Assembly (NCBI GenBank): GCA_030425645.1
Contig: JAUHZK010000001.1
Coordinates: 62,001-126,000, forward strand
Direction of reading: 5' to 3'
Length of the DNA: 64,000 nucleotides
Origin: Gammaproteobacteria bacterium
GTDB taxonomy: Bacteria > Pseudomonadota > Gammaproteobacteria > JAPPPA01
Both the position numbers and the translations under genes were made by a program. The notes below the pieces were generated by a model. That model did not search any database, had not been told where the DNA came from, and worked only from the letters and a program-made list of their open reading frames with translations. Shown piece by piece: positions 1 to 10,273 of the stretch. Position 1 is the first letter of the stretch, and the number at the start of each line of letters is the position of its first letter.

Positions 1-1
1 G

Positions 2-1174
2 CTAATAGATCAGGGTTTGTTGATCTATTTCCCGGCCCCCCACTCATTTACTGGCGAACACGTGGTCGAGCTGCAGGGCCATGGCGGCCCAGTTGTTATG
101 CGTCTGTTATTAGCTAGAGCCTGTGAACTAGGCGCTAGGCCGGCAAAGCCAGGCGAATTTTCAGAACGCGCCTTCCTTAACGACAAGCTCGATCTGGCAC
201 AGGCAGAAGCGATTGCCGACTTAATTAGCTCTGGTTCCGAGCAAGCCGCCAAGGCGGCAATGCAGTCATTACAAGGAGCGTTTTCTAAACGGGTTCACCA
301 CCTGGTAGAGCTAGTGACGCAGTTGCGAATGTATGTCGAAGCCGCCATCGATTTCCCAGATGAGGAAGACGTTGATTTTCTCGGTGACGGAGAAGTGCTG
401 CGGCAACTATCCGAAATTCAGTTTTATTTTGAAACCACGTTAGATGCGGCTGAACAAGGCCGCTTGATGCAGGAAGGCATGACAGTGGTATTGGCTGGCC
501 GCCCGAATGTTGGCAAATCCAGCTTGTTGAATGCATTAACCGGCGAAGAGACCGCAATTGTCACCGATATCGCCGGCACCACCCGAGATGTGCTGCGCGA
601 GCAAATTAACTTAGATGGAATGCCGCTGCATATTGTCGATACCGCTGGTTTGCGTGAAGCAACAGACGTCGTTGAAGCGGAGGGTATTCGTCGAGCCCGA
701 ACAGAAATTGAACGCGCTGACCGAGTGCTACTTCTTGTCGACAGCGAACAAGGTTTCGCAGAGCAAGAAACCCAGCTTCTCGATGCCTTGCCTAGCAATG
801 TGCCGGTGACCCTCGTTAACAATAAAACAGACTTAGCCCCCCCTTTAGAGGTGAGCCATACGCGTATTAATCAGCGTTTAGATATCTCTGCCAAGCGGGG
901 AAATGGTATTGCTGAGCTGCGGGAGCACCTGATCAGTAGCATGGGCTTTGAAGCTACGGCTGGTAGTTTTAGCGCGCGCCAGCGTCACCTCGATGCGCTT
1001 GATGAAGCTTGGCAATATGTTCAAGGCGCCAGCGAGCAATTGATGGCCGGAGCCGGTGAACTGGTGGCTGAAGAGCTTCGTCTGGCGCAACAAAGCCTTG
1101 GTGAAATTACTGGAAAAGTCACCGCTGATGACTTGCTAGGAAAAATCTTTTCAACGTTCTGCATAGGAAAGTAA
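2..1174 (+). CDS. mnmE: tRNA uridine-5-carboxymethylaminomethyl GTPase MnmE, 5' end missing
   Basis: With MnmG, MnmE makes the cmnm5 modification at the wobble uridine of certain tRNAs; it is a cytoplasmic GTPase. The frame is open from the first bases of the window ([19 protein letters not shown]), so the true start lies upstream and roughly the first 60-70 residues of a family of about 455 residues are missing. Visible features are the N-terminal folate-binding domain remnant with the PHSFTGE motif, a helical domain, a Ras-like G domain with P-loop GRPNVGKSS, the AGTTRD switch and DTAGL, NKTD, and the diagnostic C-terminal CIGK whose cysteine is essential in the family. The gene is intact at its 3' end. 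Its usual neighbour mnmG follows only after two unrelated genes. Confidence 0.97.
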   Translation, partial: LIDQGLLIYFPAPHSFTGEHVVELQGHGGPVVMRLLLARACELGARPAKPGEFSERAFLNDKLDLAQAEAIADLISSGSEQAAKAAMQSLQGAFSKRVHHLVELVTQLRMYVEAAIDFPDEEDVDFLGDGEVLRQLSEIQFYFETTLDAAEQGRLMQEGMTVVLAGRPNVGKSSLLNALTGEETAIVTDIAGTTRDVLREQINLDGMPLHIVDTAGLREATDVVEAEGIRRARTEIERADRVLLLVDSEQGFAEQETQLLDALPSNVPVTLVNNKTDLAPPLEVSHTRINQRLDISAKRGNGIAELREHLISSMGFEATAGSFSARQRHLDALDEAWQYVQGASEQLMAGAGELVAEELRLAQQSLGEITGKVTADDLLGKIFSTFCIGK

Positions 1175-1271
1175 ACAAAAAACAAAAAGCGTTAAAAAAT
1201 CATATTTGAATTAGGGTTCGGCCGCGTCAATACTCCAGCAATAACTAACGGATGTTATTAAGGGGTAAACA

Positions 1272-2963
1272 ATGACACCGATAAGAACCATCACCCGCTT
1301 GGGGGCGGCGTTTTTTGCAGTAACGGCTTTCAGTTCGCCGTCGTTTGCTTTCCAGGTCACGGAGGGCGACTTCAGTTTTAGACTGAATACTGATATTGGT
1401 GCCGGCGTAGTCGTTCGCACCGAAGAGCAGGACAAAGAGCTGATTGGCTTTGCTAATGGCGGTAGAGCATTTTCGGTTAACTCAGACGATGGCAATCAGA
1501 ACTTTGAACGAGGTGATCTAGGTGTTGCGGCGTTAAGGTTAGATAGCCGCTTCAACGTAGATTACAAAGGGTTGGCGTTAACTGGTCGGGTTTATGGTCG
1601 TTATGATCCGATCTACGATAGTGATACCCCTTTACAAGAAGGCCGCCCCGCTCTGTCGGAGGAAACCCAGGACAGACTAGGCTTAAGGGCAGACTTAGAA
1701 GAGCTTTATCTTAGTTACGACTTTGAAATTGGCGACCAAACGTTGAGTGCCGCTGTCGGCCGACAAGTTCTCAATTGGGGTGAAGTACTTACTATCCCGG
1801 GCGGCATAAACTTTGATGCATTTGATGTCGCTAGGCTTCGGGTTCCCGGTGCGTCTGTTTCAGAAGCAAAGCGTGCCAATGGGCTAGTTCGCCTAGGTCT
1901 CGATTTTACAGATAACGTAACGTTTGACTTCTTCTACCAGTACGAGTGGCAGGCAACACTGCCAGATGCCCAAGGTAGCTATTTCTCTACTAATGACTGG
2001 GTTGTACCAGGCGGCGAGTTTGCCATGCTTGGTTTTGGAATCCGGGAAGAGCAATTTCCTGGGGCCACCTTGCAGAGGGCAGCGGACAACCGGCCATCGG
2101 ACAACGGTCAGTACGGTATTAACATTAAGTGGTATGTAGAAGCGCTGAATGATACAGAGTTTGGCTTTGTTGCCGCTAACTATCATAGTCGCGTTCCCTA
2201 TGGCTCTGGTTTTGCAAGAACTACTACGCCAGATACGGGGCAATACTTTGCAGACTACCCTGAAGATATCCGCCTGTTCGGATTAACGATGGCAACAACT
2301 ATCGGAGACTGGTCTGTCGGTGCTGAATGGGCTTACCGTCCTAATTTGCCGTTGCAAGTCGACGAAGTAGAACTGTTCTATGAAGGCCTTGATTTGCCGG
2401 GTCAAATTCCCGGTTTTGTAGGTGTGGGCAATTATGTCCAAGGCTGGCGTAGACACGAAGTTTCTCAGGCGTCTCTATCACTACTAAACACTTGGGGGCC
2501 CGGTAACTGGTTTGCCGCAGACAGTGTCGTGCTGTTGCTAGAACTGGCCGCCAACAAAGTGCACGACCTGCCATCAGAGGATGTTCTACGGTATGAAGGT
2601 CCGGCAACTTACCTAAAAGGGCCACCTGATCCGGCCGGCCAAAGCCCAGCGGAACAACAAGGTGGTTGGGCTACGGATTTTTCATGGGGCTATCGCGCCA
2701 TTGTTCGCACGGAATATAACAATGCGATTGGAAACTGGAATCTGAACCCCCGTTTGCAATGGTTTCATGACGTTGATGGGGTAACGCCTGGCAACGGAGG
2801 CGCATTTGTTGAAGGCCGCCAGCAAGCAAGCCTGATCGCCAACTTTGAATCTCCTGGCAGATTAGAAATAGAAGTCGGCTATAACGCTTACTTCGGCGGT
2901 GGCAACGCCAACCTATTGGGTGATCGAGACCACGTGTCACTTGCCGTTGAATACAGTTTCTAG
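1272..2963 (+). CDS. DUF1302 family outer-membrane-like protein
   Basis: This 563-residue protein has a Sec signal peptide (cleavage near residue 26, after PSFA) and then the pattern of DUF1302: a beta-rich chain with the conserved block GRQVLNWGEVLTIPGGINFDAF, an ALRVPGA-like segment and FYQYEWQ, ending in an aromatic terminal residue (EYSF) as in beta-barrel outer-membrane proteins. Family members are usually encoded beside lipid or sterol metabolism genes, often with a DUF1329 partner. Here the partner is a lipase-like lipoprotein 8 bases downstream, so an operon is likely. A good Shine-Dalgarno (AAGGGG) precedes the ATG. The biochemical role is not known; import or handling of a hydrophobic substrate is an inference from family context. 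Confidence 0.85.
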   Translation: MTPIRTITRLGAAFFAVTAFSSPSFAFQVTEGDFSFRLNTDIGAGVVVRTEEQDKELIGFANGGRAFSVNSDDGNQNFERGDLGVAALRLDSRFNVDYKGLALTGRVYGRYDPIYDSDTPLQEGRPALSEETQDRLGLRADLEELYLSYDFEIGDQTLSAAVGRQVLNWGEVLTIPGGINFDAFDVARLRVPGASVSEAKRANGLVRLGLDFTDNVTFDFFYQYEWQATLPDAQGSYFSTNDWVVPGGEFAMLGFGIREEQFPGATLQRAADNRPSDNGQYGINIKWYVEALNDTEFGFVAANYHSRVPYGSGFARTTTPDTGQYFADYPEDIRLFGLTMATTIGDWSVGAEWAYRPNLPLQVDEVELFYEGLDLPGQIPGFVGVGNYVQGWRRHEVSQASLSLLNTWGPGNWFAADSVVLLLELAANKVHDLPSEDVLRYEGPATYLKGPPDPAGQSPAEQQGGWATDFSWGYRAIVRTEYNNAIGNWNLNPRLQWFHDVDGVTPGNGGAFVEGRQQASLIANFESPGRLEIEVGYNAYFGGGNANLLGDRDHVSLAVEYSF

Positions 2964-2971
2964 GGGTTATC

Positions 2972-5518
2972 ATGAAATACGCTATCCAAAAAACCATGAA
3001 ACTTGTGGCCTTGTTAGCGGCCACAATGCTACTCGTTGCTTGTCCTTCTGAGGGTGACAACACACCTACTGGGGCGGAGCCAGACTCGGCCACTGACCAA
3101 GCCAAGGCATCATTAAAGTTCTCCCCGTTTACCGGAGAGTTTCCGCTACCGATTAATATATTGTTTGACCTTGATCCAACGTCTACGGACTTCACTTTAG
3201 ACATTCCGTCCGAAAGTCCGCCGGCAATTGCGGGCAACCAATTAGATGGTTGGTCAACGGTGGCTCCGTTCACTATTGCGGCCACGGAGGATTTGACCCT
3301 TGAAAGCGTTCAGGCACCGGGCGCTGTCAGAGTATTTCGAGTATGTGGTGACCCATTTAAAGTAGGCGCTCCCACCGGTAAGGCGCTGGGTGAGTTGGAG
3401 CTTGGTAAAGACTTCAGCGTAGGTTTGGCGAAAGCCTCAGACGCAACCATTATCGTCAAGCCGCTTAAGCCGCTAGTGGACAAGTATGACGAGACGTCTG
3501 TACGGGTTTGTGATGCTGGGGCGCAGGGCAATCTGAACAAAGGAAATACTTATATTGTAGTCGTCACCAATGCGGTTCAGTCGGCTGATGGAGACCAAGT
3601 GGGCCCGTCAGATACCTATGAGCTAATGAAGAACCCTCTGTGTTTCTACAAGTTTGAGACAGATCGTTACCCAGACCCCGATGACGAAACGGCACCGGCA
3701 TTTCCAGACTGCCCAGGCACTACGCAGGAAACCCCTACGGGGGTTACTCAAGCAGGGATTGAAGCGGGAATAGCGACGGCCGCGGACTCGAGTCAGCAGA
3801 GCACAGAAAACATTAGGCGACTAATTGCTGGACAAGAAGCTCTAGCGCAGGGCATTTCAGCGCAAGCAAATGCAATGGGCAGCCCACTGCCGGTGATTGA
3901 TACTCAAGACATTGCTTTAAGTTATAGCTTCTCGACGGTGGCGATTGATAACCCAGGGACTCTACAAGTGCCGGTTGCTGATCCTAGAGAGAGCGGAGAA
4001 AAGCTAGCGCCAGTGACGACCAAGTTTCTTGATACTTGGGATATTGTGAAGTTGGCAGCTAATGCTTCTGGCGGCGCGCAAACGGTAACTGTGTTTGAAA
4101 CCGGTGAGACCGTCACCGACACCGATGGCAGCGGTCGAATTCTAGTGGGAGAACTTACAGTACCTTACTACCTCACCGCCTTTAGCCCGGAAAATCCAAC
4201 TGGTCCTTTGACAGAACCTTGGCGGGCTGATCCAGAAAAGAGCCTTAATAAGAACAGCAGCAATCTAACGTTCTTTAACCCGGCGCCAATAAAAACACAG
4301 GATATTAAAATCCCTCTACTCGCAGTAGTACCCAATACACCGCCGCCGCAAGGGGGGTATCCGGTCGCAATTTTGCAGCACGGTATCACTACCAATCGTG
4401 TAGCTGTTGGGGCCGTGGCGGAGCAATTGTCTAGGAATGGTATTGCGTCGGTGTCAATTGACCTACCTTTGCATGGCATCAGCAGCAGCGATCCAACTTT
4501 TGCGAAGTTGCGTTCTGACTCAGATGAGTTGTCACAGTTGCCGATTACGGCAGAGGAACGAACATTTGATGTTGATTATCTCAATGCAGAAGGAGCTGCA
4601 GGCCCAGATGGTGTCGCGGACCCTTCAGGCTCGCACTTTATAAACCTGTCAAATCTTGTTGTTTCACGGGATAACCTACGACAAGCTGTCTCTGATTTGT
4701 TAACGCTGAAAGCGGCACTGATCAACTTACGTGGCGTTAACCCTTTGAATCAAACGCAAACTGCGGTGTTTGATTCAACTAACGTAATGTACTTCGGTCA
4801 TTCATTGGGCGGCATAGTAGGGGGAACGTTCTTAGCCCAAGCCGACGATATTGATGCCGCCAGCTTGGCCACCCCCGGTGCCGGCATTGCTAAGCTGCTA
4901 GACGCTTCCGCAGCATTTGGACCTCGGATAACCTTAGGCCTAAGTGCTGCTGAGGTTTTCGAAGGTACCGCAGACTTTGAATCGTTCCTCTACTTTGCCC
5001 AAGCGGCCGTGGATATTGCTGACCCAGTTAACCAAGCAAGTAAAGTTACCGCGCCGCTTCACATGATTGAAGTAGTTGGTGGTGGCTTGGCGACTTCCCT
5101 ACCGCCAGCAGCGATGACCATTCCGTTGCCGAGTGACTTAGTGGTGCCAAATAACGCTTTTGACCCGCAAGTAGGTCCAGACCCAGATTCGCTGGACGAC
5201 GACATTGAGAAAATTCCTGAAACTGGTCTTGGTGGAACGCAAGCACTTACCGATGCGTTCGGTATCACCAATATTGAGTCGAGAATTCAAGGCACCTGTA
5301 ACACACGCTCGAACGAACCTACGCCGGTGGTTGTTCAGTTTGATACCGGGTCTCACTCCACGGTTGCCATACCTACTGACACGATTAATGGCTTAGATTT
5401 CGATTTCTCAGCTGAGTTTGCTGAAATGCTGAGTCAAGTCGTTGGTTTTTTCAAGCGAGTAGCCAATGGCGCAGCGGCTGAAGTGCCTATCGATGTAAGT
5501 TGTGCATCCGCTGGCTAA
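2972..5518 (+). CDS. Lipase-like surface lipoprotein, Pla-1/cef (VolA-like) family
   Basis: An 848-residue lipoprotein: the signal peptide ends in the lipobox LVAC with Cys24. The N-terminal half resembles the bacterial virulence-factor lipase N-terminal domain of the Pla-1/cef extracellular lipases. The C-terminal half is an alpha/beta hydrolase with the nucleophile elbow GHSLGG at residues 609-614 (Ser611) and an upstream HG-containing oxyanion segment (AILQHGITTNR). A histidine near the end (GSHSTVA) may complete the triad. It probably hydrolyses lipid or phospholipid esters at the cell surface, releasing fatty acids that the beta-oxidation genes elsewhere in the window could use (inference). 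Start chosen for the AGGGGT ribosome site 8 bases after the DUF1302 stop. A strong terminator follows. Confidence 0.85.
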   Translation: MKYAIQKTMKLVALLAATMLLVACPSEGDNTPTGAEPDSATDQAKASLKFSPFTGEFPLPINILFDLDPTSTDFTLDIPSESPPAIAGNQLDGWSTVAPFTIAATEDLTLESVQAPGAVRVFRVCGDPFKVGAPTGKALGELELGKDFSVGLAKASDATIIVKPLKPLVDKYDETSVRVCDAGAQGNLNKGNTYIVVVTNAVQSADGDQVGPSDTYELMKNPLCFYKFETDRYPDPDDETAPAFPDCPGTTQETPTGVTQAGIEAGIATAADSSQQSTENIRRLIAGQEALAQGISAQANAMGSPLPVIDTQDIALSYSFSTVAIDNPGTLQVPVADPRESGEKLAPVTTKFLDTWDIVKLAANASGGAQTVTVFETGETVTDTDGSGRILVGELTVPYYLTAFSPENPTGPLTEPWRADPEKSLNKNSSNLTFFNPAPIKTQDIKIPLLAVVPNTPPPQGGYPVAILQHGITTNRVAVGAVAEQLSRNGIASVSIDLPLHGISSSDPTFAKLRSDSDELSQLPITAEERTFDVDYLNAEGAAGPDGVADPSGSHFINLSNLVVSRDNLRQAVSDLLTLKAALINLRGVNPLNQTQTAVFDSTNVMYFGHSLGGIVGGTFLAQADDIDAASLATPGAGIAKLLDASAAFGPRITLGLSAAEVFEGTADFESFLYFAQAAVDIADPVNQASKVTAPLHMIEVVGGGLATSLPPAAMTIPLPSDLVVPNNAFDPQVGPDPDSLDDDIEKIPETGLGGTQALTDAFGITNIESRIQGTCNTRSNEPTPVVVQFDTGSHSTVAIPTDTINGLDFDFSAEFAEMLSQVVGFFKRVANGAAAEVPIDVSCASAG

Positions 5519-5543
5519 TATTTATACAAACCTTTAAAATCCG

Positions 5544-5580
5544 CGCCCCGTTAAAAGCCATGCTTTTGCGGGGCGTTTTT
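5544..5580 (+). terminator. Rho-independent terminator after the lipase gene
   Basis: CGCCCCG (5544-5550) pairs with CGGGGCG (5569-5575), with an inner AAAAGC/GCTTTT stem around a CAT loop, followed by five T. It closes the DUF1302-lipase unit before mnmG. Confidence 0.9.
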
Positions 5581-5597
5581 ATTAATAGGTTGATGGA

Positions 5598-7487
5598 ATG
5601 CAATACCCAGAACGTTTTGATGTGATTGTGATTGGCGGCGGCCATGCTGGTACCGAAGCTGCGTTGGCAGCGGCGCGTATGGGCGTGTCTACGTTATTGC
5701 TAAGTCACAATATTGAGACGCTGGGGCAGATGTCCTGCAACCCTGCTATTGGCGGCATTGGCAAAGGTCACCTCGTTAAAGAAATTGACGCACTCGGCGG
5801 CGCCATGGCACAAGCGGCCGATCGCGCGGGTATTCAATGGCGTACTTTAAACGCTAGCAAAGGCCCTGCGGTTAGAGCCACTCGTGCTCAGGCGGATCGC
5901 GTGCTCTACAAAGCAGCTATTCTTTCAATGTTGGAAAACCAGGACAACCTGACTATTTTTCAGCAATCTGCCGACGACCTCATAGTTGAGGGTGACCGAG
6001 TCACTGGCGTGGTTACCCAAATGGGCCTGCGTTTTGAAGCCTCAGCGGTAGTGATTACCACCGGCACATTTTTAGGTGGTGTTATCCACGTCGGTATGGA
6101 GAATTCCAGTGGCGGACGTGCGGGCGACGCGCCCAGTATTGCCCTCGCCCATCGTTTACGCGAGTTACCATTTACCGTCGGCCGTTTAAAAACCGGCACC
6201 CCGCCGCGTATTGATGGGCGCACGGTTGACTGGTCGGTAATGCAGGAGCAGCCAGGGGATACCCCGACGCCAGTATTCTCTTATATTGGGAGTCAGGCAG
6301 ATCACCCTGAGCAAATTTCTTGCTACATCACCTACACCAACGAAAAAACACACGACATTATTCGTAGTGGTTTTGATCGTTCGCCAATGTTCAGCGGCAA
6401 AATTGAAGGCACCGGGCCCCGTTATTGCCCTAGCGTAGAAGATAAAGTTAACCGCTACGCCGATAAAACCTCACACCAAATTTTTGTTGAGCCAGAAGGC
6501 TTAACCACCCACGAGTTATACCCCAACGGTATTTCCACCAGCTTGCCGTTTGATATCCAATACCAGTTAGTGCGTAGCATAAAGGGTTTTGAAAATGCCC
6601 ATATCACGCGCCCCGGTTACGCCATTGAATACGACTATTTTGATCCGCGTGGCCTAAAACATAGTTTGGAAACCCAACATATCAATGGCCTTTACTTTGC
6701 TGGTCAAATTAACGGCACCACCGGTTATGAAGAAGCCGGCGCCCAAGGTTTATTGGCAGGTTTAAACGCAGCCTTACAAGCGCGCGGCGAAGCGCCTTGG
6801 TGCCCTCGCCGAGACGAAGCTTATCTAGGCGTTTTGGTTGACGATTTGGTTACCAACGGCACCATCGAGCCTTACCGCATGTTTACTAGCCGCGCGGAAT
6901 ACCGGTTATTGCTGCGCGAGGACAATGCCGATCTACGCCTAACGCCCAAAGGCCGCGAATTAGGCTTGGTAGACGATCATCGCTGGCAATGTTTTGAAAC
7001 CAAACGTGAGGCGGTCGCCTTAGAGCGCGAGCGTTTTAAAACAACGGTTATCCAGCCTGCCGATGTGCCGGCCGAGCTAGCGGAAGCCTTTAATGGTGAA
7101 TTGCCGCATGAGTATTCAGCCGAAGATTTAATGCGCCGACCCAAGCTAAATTACGAACTACTACGGCAAATTCCTAAACTTTCACCGGGTGCTGAAGATC
7201 CGTTGGTGGCCGAGCAAGTCGAAATCCAAATTAAGTACGCCGGTTATATCGAGCGTCAGCAAATGGAAATCGAAAAAGCGCGCTCACACGAAGAAACAGA
7301 TCTGCCAGAGGCGCTGGACTACACCGAGATTAACGGCCTCTCAAATGAAGTCCGTCAAAAGCTGGTGGATATTCGCCCGGAAACCATTGGCCAAGCTGCG
7401 CGTATTTCCGGAGTCACACCGGCGGCGGTTTCGCTGTTGCTTGTGCATTTAAAGAAGAAAGGCTTTCCACTACGCAAAACCGCTTGA
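5598..7487 (+). CDS. mnmG: tRNA uridine-5-carboxymethylaminomethyl modification enzyme MnmG (GidA)
   Basis: FAD-dependent partner of MnmE in wobble-uridine modification. At 629 residues it has the usual full length. The N-terminus carries the dinucleotide-binding motif [12 protein letters not shown], followed by [23 protein letters not shown], the signature of the family; later blocks include [14 protein letters not shown]-like residues, [14 protein letters not shown] and the C-terminal helical domain that contacts MnmE and tRNA ([20 protein letters not shown]). It is preceded by a terminator and so is probably read from its own promoter in the short gap. In many gammaproteobacteria mnmE, mnmG and rsmG lie together; here rsmG does not follow. 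Confidence 0.98.
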   Translation: MQYPERFDVIVIGGGHAGTEAALAAARMGVSTLLLSHNIETLGQMSCNPAIGGIGKGHLVKEIDALGGAMAQAADRAGIQWRTLNASKGPAVRATRAQADRVLYKAAILSMLENQDNLTIFQQSADDLIVEGDRVTGVVTQMGLRFEASAVVITTGTFLGGVIHVGMENSSGGRAGDAPSIALAHRLRELPFTVGRLKTGTPPRIDGRTVDWSVMQEQPGDTPTPVFSYIGSQADHPEQISCYITYTNEKTHDIIRSGFDRSPMFSGKIEGTGPRYCPSVEDKVNRYADKTSHQIFVEPEGLTTHELYPNGISTSLPFDIQYQLVRSIKGFENAHITRPGYAIEYDYFDPRGLKHSLETQHINGLYFAGQINGTTGYEEAGAQGLLAGLNAALQARGEAPWCPRRDEAYLGVLVDDLVTNGTIEPYRMFTSRAEYRLLLREDNADLRLTPKGRELGLVDDHRWQCFETKREAVALERERFKTTVIQPADVPAELAEAFNGELPHEYSAEDLMRRPKLNYELLRQIPKLSPGAEDPLVAEQVEIQIKYAGYIERQQMEIEKARSHEETDLPEALDYTEINGLSNEVRQKLVDIRPETIGQAARISGVTPAAVSLLLVHLKKKGFPLRKTA

Positions 7488-7521
7488 TAAGGTTTAACCT
7501 TCATTGAAGGAAACCTGAGCT

Positions 7522-9171
7522 ATGCGTTTTGCGCTTCTACTCTTGGCAGCAGGCTTAACGGCCAACTTGGCGGCCTGCGGCGGCCAAACGGAACCCACCA
7601 CAACCGCTGAACCGGTAACGGATACCGGTAGCCCCTTAGGCGTTCGTGGTCCGGTTGCTGGCGTTATCCGCAAAGCCAACGGTGCAGAACCGCCCACGCT
7701 TGACCCCCATCGCGCGCAAGACGTTACCAGCAGCAATATTCTGCGAGACCTATTTGAACCGCTAGTGGGAGAAGCGCCCGATGGCAGCTTGCAAGCGGGT
7801 GCCGCGGCCAACTGGCAGATCAGTGCCGATGGCAAAACCTATACTTTTTTTATTGATAAGGCCGCCTATTGGTCGAATGGTGACCCAGTAACTGCCGAAG
7901 ATTTTGTTTTTAGCTTACGCCGTTCCGTTGACCCCGCCACCGGCTCGCATTACGCCCAAATCTTGGAGCCGATTAATAACGCAGCTGACGTTATAGCGGG
8001 CAAGCAGCCCCCAGAAGCTTTGGGTGTAAAAGCGTTAAATGACAAAACCCTAGAAATTACACTCAATGCGCCCACGCCTTATTTTCTGGGGTTGTTAACG
8101 CATTCAACCGCTTATCCGGTGCATCCGGCGTCGGTGCAAGAACATGGCGACCAATTTATCCGCGCCGGCAAGTTAATCAGTAATGGAGCTTATGAGTTAG
8201 CGGAATGGCAGATTCAATCGCATATTAAATTGAGTGCGCAAAAACACTGGCGTAAAGCGCATGGTGTAGCCACCGTTTACTACCTGCCAATCGATGACCA
8301 AGAGGCGGCGCTAAAACGTTACCGCGCCAATGAGATTGATTACAACGACAGCTTGCCAGTAGGCAAATGCGAATGGGTACAGAAAAACCTAGGCGATGAC
8401 TTAGTTACCCATGCTTATTTAGGCACTTACTATTTTGGCCTTAATACTAGTAAGCCGCCGTTTGATAATGCCGATTTACGAAAGGCGCTGTCGTTGTCAG
8501 TGGACCGTGAGTTACTGATTAATAAGATTCTAAAATGCGGCCAAATTCCGGCGTACAGCTGGGTGCCTCCTAACGTCAATAACTATCAACAACAGTTACC
8601 CGAATGGGCAAGCTGGGATCAAACGCAACGCGATGCTGAAGCCGCCAAGCTTTATCAGCAAGCCGGTTACGGCGCGGAAAATCCGCTGCGGTTTGAACTG
8701 CTTTACAACACCTCCGAAGGTCATAAAAAGATCGCCACGGTGTTGTCGGCCATGTGGAAACAAAAGCTTGGCGCTGAAGTCAGCCTGCGTAACCAAGAGT
8801 GGAAGGTATTTTTAAATACCAAACGTGACGCCAGCAAAACAGAAATGTTTCGCGCGGGCTGGATTGGCGACTATAACGACGCCTTTACCTTTGCTGAAAT
8901 TTTACGCGGCGGTCACGGTATGAATGACCAAGGCTGGGACAACCCCGAGTACAATGCGCTGCTAAAAGCTTCCGCTACGGAAACAGATAGGGGTAAGCGA
9001 CAAAACCTGCTGCAGCAGGCCGAACAAGTTTTACTGGCAGAGCAGCCGATTATTCCGCTCTACTTTTATGTAAATAACAGCCTCGTTAAGCCTTGGGTAC
9101 AGGGTTATCAGGGCAACGTCATGGACCATCATTTTTCTTATCGTTGGTCCATTAAAGAACAGACCAAATGA
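7522..9171 (+). CDS. Oligopeptide ABC transporter substrate-binding lipoprotein (OppA-like)
   Basis: A 549-residue SBP_bac_5 protein. The signal peptide ends in LAAC with Cys19, so it should be a lipoprotein rather than free periplasmic. The domain shows [26 protein letters not shown] and W.DGKTYTF-type landmarks of OppA/MppA peptide-binding proteins. No permease or ATPase gene is adjacent, so it either serves a transporter encoded elsewhere or delivers murein peptides as MppA does. The stop overlaps the hemE start (ATGA), which implies translational coupling. A GAAGGA ribosome site sits upstream of the ATG. Confidence 0.92.
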   Translation: MRFALLLLAAGLTANLAACGGQTEPTTTAEPVTDTGSPLGVRGPVAGVIRKANGAEPPTLDPHRAQDVTSSNILRDLFEPLVGEAPDGSLQAGAAANWQISADGKTYTFFIDKAAYWSNGDPVTAEDFVFSLRRSVDPATGSHYAQILEPINNAADVIAGKQPPEALGVKALNDKTLEITLNAPTPYFLGLLTHSTAYPVHPASVQEHGDQFIRAGKLISNGAYELAEWQIQSHIKLSAQKHWRKAHGVATVYYLPIDDQEAALKRYRANEIDYNDSLPVGKCEWVQKNLGDDLVTHAYLGTYYFGLNTSKPPFDNADLRKALSLSVDRELLINKILKCGQIPAYSWVPPNVNNYQQQLPEWASWDQTQRDAEAAKLYQQAGYGAENPLRFELLYNTSEGHKKIATVLSAMWKQKLGAEVSLRNQEWKVFLNTKRDASKTEMFRAGWIGDYNDAFTFAEILRGGHGMNDQGWDNPEYNALLKASATETDRGKRQNLLQQAEQVLLAEQPIIPLYFYVNNSLVKPWVQGYQGNVMDHHFSYRWSIKEQTK

Positions 9172-10217
9172 CCGAACTAAAAAACGACTTATTGCTGCGC
9201 GCGTTACTGCGCCAACCTGTTGAACGCACGCCTGTGTGGATGATGCGCCAAGCCGGACGCTATTTGCCTGAATACCGGGCCACACGCGAGCAAGCCGGTA
9301 GCTTTGTAAAGTTAATGAAGAATCCAGAACTGGCCTGTGAAGTCACCATGCAGCCATTGCGCCGCTATCCGATTGACGCGGCGATTCTGTTCTCAGATAT
9401 TCTCACCATCCCCGATGCCATGGGTCTTGGCTTACATTTTGTCACTGGCGAAGGGCCCAAGTTCGAGCACGTTATTGCTAGCAAAGCTGATGTTGATAAA
9501 TTGCCAGTGCCCGACCCAGAGGCGGAAATGCCCTACGTGATGGATGCCGTCCGCACGATTCGCAAAGCCCTTAACGGCGATGTGCCGCTGATTGGTTTTT
9601 CCGGTAGCCCCTGGACTTTGGCTACCTATATGGTTGAAGGCGGTAGCAGCAAAGACTTCGCCAAAATCAAAGCTATGGCTTATGGCGACCCGCAAGCTGC
9701 GCATGCGCTATTAGATAAATTGGCACAAAGCGTGACCAGTTATCTAAATGCGCAAATCGCCGCCGGTGCGCAGGCCGTGCAAATTTTCGATACCTGGGGT
9801 GGCGCTTTAAGCGGGCCGATGTATCAAGAGTTTTCGTTGCGCTATATGCAGCAAATTGTTGAAGGCCTAAATCGCAAAAATGAAGGCCGCCAAGTGCCGG
9901 TTATTCTTTTCACCAAAGGCGGTGGCCAGTGGTTAGAGGCGATGGCAAACACCGGTGCGGATGCACTGGGTTTAGATTGGACCACCGATATTACTCAAGC
10001 GCGTCAGCGCGTCGGCCATAAAGTCGCTCTGCAAGGCAATATGGATCCCTCCATTTTGTATGCGCCTATCGATACCATTCGTAGCGAAGTGAAAAAGGTT
10101 TTAGACGGTTTTGGTGAAGGCACGGGCCACGTCTTTAACTTAGGGCATGGCATTACGCCGGGTGTAAATCCGGAACATGCCGGGGCGATGTTTGCGGCTG
10201 TGCGCGAGTTCGGCTAG
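9168..10217 (+). CDS. hemE: Uroporphyrinogen decarboxylase
   Basis: Decarboxylates the four acetate side chains of uroporphyrinogen III to give coproporphyrinogen III in haem synthesis; cytoplasmic. At 349 residues the length is typical. The N-terminal signature [16 protein letters not shown] is present, followed by the catalytic-site aspartate segment ([17 protein letters not shown]), [17 protein letters not shown] and the C-terminal [11 protein letters not shown] and FNLGHGITP blocks. It overlaps the peptide-binding lipoprotein gene by four bases, an odd but probably co-transcribed pairing. Confidence 0.98.
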   Translation: MTELKNDLLLRALLRQPVERTPVWMMRQAGRYLPEYRATREQAGSFVKLMKNPELACEVTMQPLRRYPIDAAILFSDILTIPDAMGLGLHFVTGEGPKFEHVIASKADVDKLPVPDPEAEMPYVMDAVRTIRKALNGDVPLIGFSGSPWTLATYMVEGGSSKDFAKIKAMAYGDPQAAHALLDKLAQSVTSYLNAQIAAGAQAVQIFDTWGGALSGPMYQEFSLRYMQQIVEGLNRKNEGRQVPVILFTKGGGQWLEAMANTGADALGLDWTTDITQARQRVGHKVALQGNMDPSILYAPIDTIRSEVKKVLDGFGEGTGHVFNLGHGITPGVNPEHAGAMFAAVREFG

Positions 10218-10233
10218 CCAGCACTTGACGCAT

Positions 10234-10268
10234 CTCTCCAACAGCGCGAAAGTGGTGCTATTGGAGAG
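10234..10268 (+). promoter_or_regulatory. Inverted repeat that would sequester the patatin ribosome site
   Basis: CTCTCCAA (10234-10241) is perfectly complementary to TTGGAGAG (10261-10268). The right arm contains the Shine-Dalgarno GGAGAG for the ATG at 10274, so folding would hide it. Regulation is an inference from position. Confidence 0.4.
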
Positions 10269-10273
10269 AACAA

